Source: Desulfotignum sp. | GTDB lineage: Bacteria; Desulfobacterota; Desulfobacteria; Desulfobacterales; Desulfobacteraceae | Length of the DNA: 12,306 nt | Direction of reading: 5' to 3' | NCBI GenBank assembly: GCA_011390235.1 | Contig: JAABSS010000263.1 | Location: 1 to 12,306, forward strand | Shown: in pieces, positions 6,432-12,306 of the stretch | Layout: each line of letters begins with the position of its first letter | Position numbering within the stretch: position 1 is the first letter of the stretch | Notes under the pieces: generated by a model | The model's input: the letters and a program-made list of their open reading frames with translations, nothing else | What the model was told of the DNA's origin: nothing | Databases searched by the model: none | Translations under genes and position numbers: made by a program

Positions 6432-6460
6432 TTGACACGGCAGGGAAAAGTATTTTATGG
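6432..6460 (+). promoter_or_regulatory. Possible sigma-70 promoter of the ferritin-like gene
   Basis: A perfect TTGACA at 6432-6437 is followed after 17 bases by TTATGG, a weak -10, within an A/T-rich run about 40 bases ahead of the start codon. The rest of the gap from 6334 to 6500 shows no gene. Confidence 0.4.
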
Positions 6461-6501
6461 AATTAACTATAACAATGATTGATTAAACAAGGAGATAATT
6501 C

Positions 6502-6996
6502 ATGGCATATGATTTTAATTTAAATGAAGTTTTTGAAATGGCGATCCAGATTGAAGCAAATGGTGCAAATTTTTACAGAAAAGCTGCCGGATTTCAGCAG
6601 GATCCTGCAGAAAAAGAATTTCTGGAAAAACTGGCCCGTATGGAAGACAAGCACAAACAAATCTTCGAAGACATGCGCCAGGAAGTATCAGATGCGGAAA
6701 AACAGAAGACCGTGTTTGATCCGGCAAATGAACTGTCCATGTATCTCAAGGCCATGGCAGACTCCCATGGTGGCGAAGGCAACCCGGATATTGCTGATTC
6801 CTTTACTGGAAAAGAATCCATTGAAGAGATCATTACTACGGCCATTGGCCTGGAAAAAGAATCCATCCTGTTTTATCTGGGCCTCAAGGACATGGTACCC
6901 CCCAAATACGGTCATGACAAACTGGATCACATCATCAAGGAAGAAAAACTGCATGTGGCCCAATTGAATGGATTTTTAAAAAAAGCCACCACCTAA
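6502..6996 (+). CDS. Ferritin-like diiron protein (rubrerythrin-type four-helix bundle)
   Basis: The 164-residue product has two related halves, each giving one iron-binding set: Glu18 (AIQIEANGANFY) with Glu48-x-x-His51 (MEDKHKQIF), and Glu118 (AIGLEKESILFY) with Glu148-x-x-His151 (EEKLHVAQL). This is the complete E / ExxH / E / ExxH pattern of a ferritin-like diiron site. There is no C-terminal rubredoxin CxxC domain, so it is not a full rubrerythrin but the short form common in anaerobes. A role in peroxide reduction or iron handling is likely, and an electron donor would have to be supplied by another protein. AAGGAG precedes ATG 6502 with good spacing. It appears to be a single-gene transcript: a promoter-like site lies upstream and a hairpin follows. 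Confidence 0.86.
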   Translation: MAYDFNLNEVFEMAIQIEANGANFYRKAAGFQQDPAEKEFLEKLARMEDKHKQIFEDMRQEVSDAEKQKTVFDPANELSMYLKAMADSHGGEGNPDIADSFTGKESIEEIITTAIGLEKESILFYLGLKDMVPPKYGHDKLDHIIKEEKLHVAQLNGFLKKATT

Positions 6997-7006
6997 ATTG
7001 TTAAAT

Positions 7007-7052
7007 TTCACCCGCCAGGACCCAGTATCAGGGTATATTCCCGGCGGGTGAA
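7007..7052 (+). terminator. Hairpin after the ferritin-like gene
   Basis: TTCACCCGCC (7007-7016) is perfectly complementary to GGCGGGTGAA (7043-7052), with a 26-base loop that can form a small inner ACCC/GGGT helix. It begins 11 bases after the stop codon. The 3' side has only a short T run (CCATTTTCTG), so it may be a weak terminator or an mRNA-stabilising hairpin. Confidence 0.5.
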
Positions 7053-7121
7053 CCATTTTCTGCTGGTTTACCGGGGGCCCGGAATTTCCCCGGCCTAATA
7101 TGGTTTACATGAATCATTGCT

Positions 7122-8552
7122 ATGACCGACACCACCAAAAATCGTCTGAAATCCAAGCTTTTTAAAGAGCCATTTAATATTATTGTTCCCATATGGTCTG
7201 TTTTCCTGGTATTCGTCTTAAGCATCTTCTTTGCTTTTATCCCCTCCCTGAAAACCAATCTGATTGACCAGAAAAAAGAAATGATCCAGACACTGACTGA
7301 CAGCGCCGTCAGCCTGTTGTCTGAATACCAGCAGCAGGTTGCTGCAGGTGAATTGTCCCTCGCTGAGGCAAAATCCAGGGCCATGGAACAGATACGGTAT
7401 ATGCGGTACGGAGCCGAAGCCAAAGACTATTTCTGGATTATTGATATGCACCCTTTCATGGTCATGCACCCGTACCGCCCGGACCTGGAAAGAAAAGACC
7501 TGACCAGTTTAACAGATCCCCGGGGCAACCACCCCTTTCTGGCCATGGTGGAAACCATCATGGGTCATGGGAAAGGTTATGTAAATTATTACTGGCAATG
7601 GAAAGATGCCCCCCACAAAATCGTACCCAAGCTTTCTTATGTTAAAGGATTTGCACCCTGGGGATGGATTGTGGGAACCGGTATATATATGGAAGATGTG
7701 GAGGCTGAAGTCAGCGGCATCCTCGACGACCTGAATGCCATATTCATCACTGTCCTGCTTTTCGTTCTCGCCCTGTCTGCCTATATCACCTGGCAGACCA
7801 TCAGCATCAGGGACAAGAAGGAACGTGTTAAAAATACACTGAAACAGGAAAGAGAAACCCTTTCCATGATATTGGAAAGCACCCCTCAGGGTATCTCCCT
7901 GGTTGACAATGACGGCAGATATCTTTATGTAAATTCCTTTTTCACAAAAATTACCGGTTATACCCTTGAAGATATTCCAACCAAAAAGCAGTGGTTTGAA
8001 AAAGCCTATCCTGACAAAGCATACCAAAAAAAAGTGATGAGAACCTGGGACAATGATATATCCAATGCCGGAGGAAGCCATGTGCGGGAATTTCAAATCA
8101 CCTGCAAAAGTGGAGAAACCAAATACATTGAATTTCGGTCCTGTTTTATGGAGGACAAAAAAATATCGGTTTTAACGGATGTTACCGATAGAAAACAAAC
8201 AGAAGAAATAAGCCGGGAGAAAGACCGGCTTCATGCGGTTCTCGAACTCTCCGGTGCGGTCTGCCATGAGATGAACCAACCCTTGATGAGCATATCAGGA
8301 TATTTTGAACTCATCCTGATGGATATGCCTGTACAAGACCCCAATTACCCCCGGATCAAAAAAATTCAGTCCCAGCTGGAACGAATGGCAGGTATTACCA
8401 AAAAATTGATGAAGATTTCAAAATACCAGACCAAAGACTATTTGAATGGAAAAATACTGGACATAGCAGGTCCATCCGACACCCATGCCGGGTCTGTGCC
8501 CCCCACTGCCCCGGATGTTGGCACTGACACCCACAAAAAGAATGAAACGTAG
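7122..8552 (+). CDS. Membrane Cache-PAS sensor with histidine-kinase dimerisation domain, no ATPase domain
   Basis: This is a 476-residue protein. A first membrane helix (about 19-41), an extracytoplasmic single-Cache domain (about 45-205, with KDYFWIIDMHPFMVMHPYRPDLERKDL and GWIVGTGIYMEDVE typical of sCache_2) and a second helix (about 205-227) form the sensor. A cytoplasmic PAS domain follows (about 248-358, STPQGISLVDNDGRYLYVN ... TDVTDRKQ). Next is a HisKA-like helix pair with phospho-acceptor His382 in GAVCHEMNQPLMSISGY. The expected HATPase_c domain (N, G1 and G2 boxes) is absent: the protein runs to KISKYQTKDYLNGKILDI and ends in a Pro/Thr-rich tail. It may be phosphorylated in trans, act as a dimerising partner, or be a truncated kinase. 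No response regulator lies nearby. The start ATG 7122 has no clear ribosome site. The Cache domain suggests small organic ligands, but none can be named. Confidence 0.83.
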   Translation: MTDTTKNRLKSKLFKEPFNIIVPIWSVFLVFVLSIFFAFIPSLKTNLIDQKKEMIQTLTDSAVSLLSEYQQQVAAGELSLAEAKSRAMEQIRYMRYGAEAKDYFWIIDMHPFMVMHPYRPDLERKDLTSLTDPRGNHPFLAMVETIMGHGKGYVNYYWQWKDAPHKIVPKLSYVKGFAPWGWIVGTGIYMEDVEAEVSGILDDLNAIFITVLLFVLALSAYITWQTISIRDKKERVKNTLKQERETLSMILESTPQGISLVDNDGRYLYVNSFFTKITGYTLEDIPTKKQWFEKAYPDKAYQKKVMRTWDNDISNAGGSHVREFQITCKSGETKYIEFRSCFMEDKKISVLTDVTDRKQTEEISREKDRLHAVLELSGAVCHEMNQPLMSISGYFELILMDMPVQDPNYPRIKKIQSQLERMAGITKKLMKISKYQTKDYLNGKILDIAGPSDTHAGSVPPTAPDVGTDTHKKNET

Positions 8553-8611
8553 AAAGGCTTTTAAAGTGGTGACAGTTTGGGAATCAAAAACAGACAGCAG
8601 GTCCTCTTATG

Positions 8612-8956
8612 TTACAGGGCCAGGGCATCCGGATCCGGATTTGTTTTGATGGTCTGTTTGTCTCCTGCCAGGTGACGGCGTGCTTTTTCCTTGTTCTTTT
8701 TTACCAGGGTCTGCAGTTTATCAGCCAGACCGTCAATGGCGGAATACATGGTTTCTGCTTCTTCTTTTGCATGAATTTTAAGCTTTTCACAGCTCAGGTT
8801 GATCTCTGCAATATGGCGTATTTTTTCAACAGACAAAACAAGACTTGCATCTGCCGGAGCATCCAGCATTTTTTCCAGTTTTTCCAGTTTTTCCTGTACA
8901 TAGGCTTTGAGGGCATCTGAGGATTCGATTTTCTTGAAGGTGATGGATATCTGCAT
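8612..8956 (-). CDS. hpf: Ribosome hibernation promoting factor, short HPF/RaiA type
   Basis: The 114-residue product starts MQISITFKKIESSDALKAYVQEKLEKLEK and continues with VEKIRHIAEINLSCEKLKIHAKEEAETMYSAIDGLADKLQTLVKK, the beta-alpha-beta-alpha pattern of the HPF/YfiA family (PF02482), which binds the small ribosomal subunit and helps form inactive 100S dimers in stationary phase. The length fits the short form; the C-terminal dimerisation domain of long HPF is missing. AGGAGG stands eight bases before ATG at 8956 (minus strand). In many proteobacteria hpf follows rpoN, but here it is alone, divergent from the CBS gene and convergent with the sensor gene (59 bases between stops, nothing notable in them). 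Confidence 0.9.
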   Translation of the reverse strand: MQISITFKKIESSDALKAYVQEKLEKLEKMLDAPADASLVLSVEKIRHIAEINLSCEKLKIHAKEEAETMYSAIDGLADKLQTLVKKNKEKARRHLAGDKQTIKTNPDPDALAL

Positions 8957-9062
8957 ACAAATTCCTCCTGTTAAGGGGTTGGCTGACTAAACAAAGTCAT
9001 TTTAACAGAAAATGTGCACCAATGACAGCAAAGTCAATTTTTTTTCCAGCCATTTTCTGTGC

Positions 9063-9091
9063 TTGTTACAAATTATCAATTCATGTATAGT
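9063..9091 (+). promoter_or_regulatory. Sigma-70-type promoter for the CBS-domain gene
   Basis: TTGTTA (9063-9068) and TATAGT (9086-9091) are separated by exactly 17 bases and lie about 40 bases before the start codon. The same 175-base gap must also carry the divergent hpf promoter; a TTGACT on the minus strand (about 9030-9035) is a candidate -35 there, but no convincing -10 accompanies it. Confidence 0.5.
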
Positions 9092-9131
9092 GAATACCAC
9101 TGCATTCTCATTGTCTGAAAAGGAGACCGTC

Positions 9132-9581
9132 ATGATCAAAGCAAGCGATATCATGGAAACCAACATTATCTGCGTGACCCCTGACACAGATATCCCCAAA
9201 GCAGTTCGGATACTGCTTGACAAGCATATCAACGGGGTCCCCGTGGTCAATGACAAAGAAGAACTGGTGGGTATCCTGTGCCAGAGCGACCTGATCTTTC
9301 AGCAAAAAGATATGCCTGTCCCCCCGATTTTCACCATTCTGGATTCCATCTTTCCTTTGTCCTCATCCAAAAAAATTAATGAAGAATTTCACAAAATTGC
9401 TGCCACCACCGTGGCCCAGGCCATGGTAAAAGATGTGGTGTCAGTGGCACCGGACACCCCGGTGAGTGAAATCGCAAGCCTTATGGTGGAAAAACATTTT
9501 CACACCATCCCGGTGGTAAAAAACAAAAAACTGGTGGGCATCATAGGCAAGGAAGATGTGCTGAAAACCCTGACCCCTTGA
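9132..9581 (+). CDS. Two-CBS-domain protein
   Basis: The 149-residue product consists of a pair of CBS motifs forming one Bateman module: KASDIMETNIICVTPDTDIPKAVRIL ... INGVPVVNDKEELVGILCQSDL (about 3-56) and VAQAMVKDVVSVAPDTPVSEIASLM ... HTIPVVKNKKLVGIIGKEDVL (about 94-146). Such stand-alone modules usually bind adenine nucleotides (AMP, ATP, sometimes SAM) and report energy state to a partner. ATG 9132 is preceded by AGGAG at 9121-9125; the frame is open further upstream but the domain starts here. It stands directly ahead of glycogen phosphorylase, though a strong hairpin separates them, so joint function is only a possibility. Confidence 0.9.
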   Translation: MIKASDIMETNIICVTPDTDIPKAVRILLDKHINGVPVVNDKEELVGILCQSDLIFQQKDMPVPPIFTILDSIFPLSSSKKINEEFHKIAATTVAQAMVKDVVSVAPDTPVSEIASLMVEKHFHTIPVVKNKKLVGIIGKEDVLKTLTP

Positions 9582-9584
9582 TAC

Positions 9585-9614
9585 CTGATACCGGCATCTG
9601 TCTGCCGGTATCAG
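9585..9614 (+). terminator. Strong hairpin between the CBS gene and glycogen phosphorylase
   Basis: CTGATACCGGCA (9585-9596) pairs perfectly with TGCCGGTATCAG (9603-9614) around a six-base loop, starting three bases after the CBS stop. The 3' side (AAATCCATCTTTTATC) has a delayed T run, so termination is likely but perhaps incomplete. Confidence 0.65.
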
Positions 9615-9662
9615 AAATCCATCTTTTATCAACAATCCCCACCCAACCCATGGAGGGCCGTC

Positions 9663-12116
9663 ATGGCATATTTTGATTTCACCAGCTTTGAAGTATCATT
9701 TCATCAATATATAAAATACATTCTGGGCAAGCCCCTGGGTGAAACCACCAAAAAAGACCAGCTCAATGCAGTATCCTATGCCGTGGGCAAATATCTGATG
9801 GACATCAATTTCGAAACCCAGGAACGCTACGCCAAAAATGGGGCCAAAAAGGTCTATTATCTGTCCATGGAATTTCTCATCGGCCGGCTTCTGTCCAACA
9901 ACCTGCTTAATCTGGGAATTTTTGATGCCTGCGCCCGTTTTTTGAAGAAACAGGGTATCAACCTGGAAAAGCTGGTGGAGGAAGAACAGGACCCTGCCCT
10001 GGGAAACGGCGGTCTGGGAAGGCTGGCCGCCTGCTTTCTGGATTCCATGGCCAGCCTGGACATGCCGGGATTCGGATATGGCATCAATTATGATTACGGG
10101 CTGTTCCACCAGGTGATCACCAATGGATACCAACGGGAAAAACCAGATTACTGGCCCAACCGGTCTTCGCCCTGGCTGATCCGCCGCTCCGGGGAACAAT
10201 ACATGCTGCCCATTTACGGAAAAATTGAAGACACCCTGGACTGGAACGGTGAATACAACCCCATGTGGACCAAATGGAAACTGTTCATCGGCCGTCCCCA
10301 TGATATCCTTGTGCCAGGTCACGGCGGGCGTACCGTGAACCGGCTCAGGCTGTTTTCTGCCGCAGCCTCTGAAGACTTTGACATCAATATTTTCAATGAC
10401 GGGGATTATATAAAGGCAGTGGAAAGGAAAATCAGGTCGGAAAGCGTCACCAAAATCCTGTACCCGTCAGATGCCAAAGATGTGGGAAAAGAACTGCGGC
10501 TGATTCAGGAATATTTTCTGGTGGCCTGTGCCATCCGGGATATCATCCGCAGCTATGAGATCCACCATAAAAATTATGAACGCTTCCATGAACATGTGGC
10601 CATCCAGCTCAATGACACCCATCCGGCCCTGGCTGTTGCGGAACTTATGCGTATCCTGGTGGATGAAAAAGGCCTTGAATGGGAAAACGCCTGGAAAATT
10701 ACAGTAAAAACCCTGGCCTTCACCAACCATACCCTGCTGCCCGAAGCCCTGGAAACCTGGCCGGTATCCCTTTTGGGAAAGGTTGTGCCCCGGCATATGC
10801 AGATCATCTTTGAAATCAACCAGCGCTTCATTGAATCGGTGAAAACCAGATTCGGCACCAGCACCGATGAAATGATAGCCCGCATGTCCATTATCCAGGA
10901 AGGCGGTGAACAGCAGGTGCGCATGGCAAACCTGGCCATCATCGGCAGCCACTCGGTGAACGGGGTTGCCAAGGTGCATTCAGACCTGGTCAAAACCCGT
11001 CTGGTCCCGGAATTTTATTCACTGTGGCCGGAAAAATTCAACAACAAAACCAACGGGGTCACCCCCAGGCGGTGGGTGGTGGCCTGTAATCCTGAGCTCG
11101 CAAAACTGATCACCGATGCCATCGGCAGGCGCTGGATCGCGGATCTGGAACTTATCTGGGAACTGGAAGCATTCCAGGATGATCCCGGATTTCTGGACCG
11201 GTTCAGGGAAGTGAAACAGACCAATAAAAAAGCTTTGGCAGCCTACATCAAAGACACGGTGCTGGAAACCGTGGATCCAGAATCCATATTTGACATCCAG
11301 GCCAAACGCATCCATGAATACAAGCGGCAGCTGCTCAATGTGCTGCACATCATCCACCTGTATTTATCCATCAAGGAGGACAAAAAAGATATCGGTGCCG
11401 CCCGGACCTTTATATTTGCGGGCAAGGCTGCCCCGGGGTACCATGTCGCCAAGCTGATCATCAAACTGATCCACAACCTGGCAGAGGTGATAAACAAGGA
11501 CCCCCAGGTGAACAATCAACTCAAGGTCATATTCCTGCCTGACTACCGGGTGAGCCTGGCGGAGCGCCTCATCCCGGCAGCAGATGTCAGCGAACAGATT
11601 TCCACTGCCGGCATGGAAGCCTCGGGCACCGGCAACATGAAATTTGCCATGAACGGGGCCCTGACCATCGGCACCATGGACGGTGCCAATATTGAAATTT
11701 ATGAACAGGTGGGCAAAGACAACATGTATATTTTCGGGTTAACCGTGGAAGAGGTGGAAGAATTGCGCCCGCGTTATCTTCCCAGGGAATATCTGGAAAA
11801 AGATGAACGGCTCAGACGGATCATATATGCCCTGCGGTCCGATCGTTTCAGTCAGTCAGATCCCGGCCTTTTCCGGTCCCTGTACAACCTGCTCATGTCT
11901 CCCACAGACATTTACCTGCATCTTGCCGATTTCAGTACCTATACTGCTGCCCAGGAAGCCATCGGCAAAGATTTTCAGGATGCTGACAAATGGAGCACCA
12001 AAGCCCTTATGAATACAGCCCGCACCGGCACTTTTTCCAGTGACAGGACCATCAAGGCCTATGCCGGCGAAATATGGGGAATAAAATCCCAGATCCAGGA
12101 ACAGGACCGCTGGTAA
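9663..12116 (+). CDS. glgP: Glycogen/starch/alpha-glucan phosphorylase (GT35)
   Basis: The 817-residue product has the usual length for bacterial GlgP. It releases glucose-1-phosphate from the ends of glycogen or maltodextrin using pyridoxal phosphate. Visible family motifs include YYLSMEFLIGRLL, EDPALGNGGLGRLAACFLDSMA, NDTHPALAVAELMRIL, NHTLLPEALETWP, NGVTPRRW, RIHEYKRQLLN and the cofactor site EASGTGNMKFAMNGA with Lys660 as the Schiff-base lysine. All segments are in order with no frameshift. GGAGG at 9652-9656 sets ATG 9663 as the start. In anaerobes it supports use of stored glycogen during starvation. No other glycogen genes are present in the window. The CBS protein just upstream could sense adenylate state, but the intervening hairpin argues for separate transcription. 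Confidence 0.97.
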   Translation: MAYFDFTSFEVSFHQYIKYILGKPLGETTKKDQLNAVSYAVGKYLMDINFETQERYAKNGAKKVYYLSMEFLIGRLLSNNLLNLGIFDACARFLKKQGINLEKLVEEEQDPALGNGGLGRLAACFLDSMASLDMPGFGYGINYDYGLFHQVITNGYQREKPDYWPNRSSPWLIRRSGEQYMLPIYGKIEDTLDWNGEYNPMWTKWKLFIGRPHDILVPGHGGRTVNRLRLFSAAASEDFDINIFNDGDYIKAVERKIRSESVTKILYPSDAKDVGKELRLIQEYFLVACAIRDIIRSYEIHHKNYERFHEHVAIQLNDTHPALAVAELMRILVDEKGLEWENAWKITVKTLAFTNHTLLPEALETWPVSLLGKVVPRHMQIIFEINQRFIESVKTRFGTSTDEMIARMSIIQEGGEQQVRMANLAIIGSHSVNGVAKVHSDLVKTRLVPEFYSLWPEKFNNKTNGVTPRRWVVACNPELAKLITDAIGRRWIADLELIWELEAFQDDPGFLDRFREVKQTNKKALAAYIKDTVLETVDPESIFDIQAKRIHEYKRQLLNVLHIIHLYLSIKEDKKDIGAARTFIFAGKAAPGYHVAKLIIKLIHNLAEVINKDPQVNNQLKVIFLPDYRVSLAERLIPAADVSEQISTAGMEASGTGNMKFAMNGALTIGTMDGANIEIYEQVGKDNMYIFGLTVEEVEELRPRYLPREYLEKDERLRRIIYALRSDRFSQSDPGLFRSLYNLLMSPTDIYLHLADFSTYTAAQEAIGKDFQDADKWSTKALMNTARTGTFSSDRTIKAYAGEIWGIKSQIQEQDRW

Positions 12117-12126
12117 AAATGGATCT

Positions 12127-12162
12127 GTATCATTGCATCGGGTTTCAGGCAATCGCAGATAC
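12127..12162 (+). terminator. Probable terminator of glgP
   Basis: GTATCATTGC (12127-12136) pairs with GCAAT (12149-12153) and GATAC (12158-12162), leaving a four-base bulge CGCA, and is followed directly by TTTTCC. It begins ten bases after the glgP stop. Confidence 0.5.
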
Positions 12163-12187
12163 TTTTCCACCAACTGTATTGACCAAG

Positions 12188-12303
12188 CCCCCTGTGGGTG
12201 CCTTGTGACCGGACCGTCAGATATTATCTCGGGCCGGGCGCAAGGTACCCACAGGGGGCGGCCACCGGTTAACCGAAGGGAATTGCGTTACATGTGATTG
12301 CCC
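12188..12303. repeat. Structured element, copy 2 (long hairpin with conserved inner core and GATTGCCC end)
   Basis: CCCCCTGTGGGTGCCTTG (12188-12205) pairs with CAAGGTACCCACAGGGGG (12241-12258), with one G/T position. Inside are GGACCG/CGGGCC (one A/G mismatch) and AGATA/TATCT. A 3' flank (GGCCACCGGTTAACCGAAGGG) ends in GATTGCCC. Outer stem sequences differ from copy 1 at 5574-5685 but helix order, the inner core, the flank and the end box are shared. It lies beyond glgP with no gene visible from 12117 to the window end. Confidence 0.65.
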
Positions 12304-12306
12304 GGT

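Noticed and set aside
7007..7052. Third copy of the structured element
   Set aside because: The hairpin has a GGACCC in its loop but lacks the AGA/TCT helix, the conserved flank and the GATTGCCC end, so it was kept as an ordinary post-gene hairpin.
7071..7093. CCGGGG...CCCCGG inverted repeat upstream of the sensor gene
   Set aside because: The stem is only six bases in a G/C-rich patch, shares nothing with the two-copy element, and could not be tied to a promoter or terminator.
1..12306. CRISPR arrays, tRNA or rRNA genes, transposases, defence genes
   Set aside because: None seen: no regularly spaced repeats, no tRNA-like cloverleaf, no rRNA-like stretch, and no open frame with transposase, nuclease or toxin-antitoxin motifs.

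Overview
The window looks like chromosomal DNA of a Gram-negative anaerobe. A sulfate-reducing Desulfobacterota member (Desulfobacteraceae type) is my best guess. This rests on the sulfur-handling gene set, the ferritin-like protein, the Cache/PAS sensor and the protein style, not on any database match. Codon use is mixed A/T and G/C in most genes, but the porin gene is visibly richer in G/C-ending codons.

Layout. Positions 1-2665 (+) hold a tight sulfur operon: a tandem rhodanese cut by the window start, two half-size YeeE/YedE-type permease subunits, and an unrecognised lipoprotein, with each junction touching or overlapping. An overlapping 38-codon stump of a copper-type P1B ATPase follows (2646-2762) and breaks off abruptly. 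A phosphate-selective-porin-type outer-membrane protein (2873-4258, +) comes next, then a convergent NAPE-PLD/RomA-like metallo-hydrolase lipoprotein (4273-5409, -). The 330-base gap 5410-5740 carries a highly structured element. After it lie a DUF523 (TudS/RudS-type desulfidase) gene that has lost most of its DUF1722 half (5741-6333), a diiron ferritin-like protein (6502-6996), a membrane Cache-PAS sensor with a histidine-kinase dimerisation domain but no ATPase domain (7122-8552), a short ribosome hibernation factor on the minus strand (8612-8956), a two-CBS protein (9132-9581) and glycogen phosphorylase (9663-12116). The window ends in intergenic DNA with a second copy of the structured element.

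How the genes fit together. The first operon probably imports or routes a sulfur species: permease halves in the inner membrane, a rhodanese as persulfide carrier, and a lipoprotein in the envelope. The second half is a collection of stress and stationary-phase functions (iron/peroxide handling, ribosome hibernation, energy sensing, glycogen use) in separate transcription units.

Most notable observations. (1) Two copies, about 6.6 kb apart, of a 112-116-base hairpin element have different outer stems but a shared inner architecture with apparent compensatory changes. (2) Two genes are broken by deletion: the P1B ATPase stump and the DUF523-DUF1722 gene, whose C-terminal end is still readable in another frame. 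(3) The kinase-like sensor lacks a catalytic domain. (4) The rhodanese ends in a flexible tail closing with Cys-Gly-Gly.
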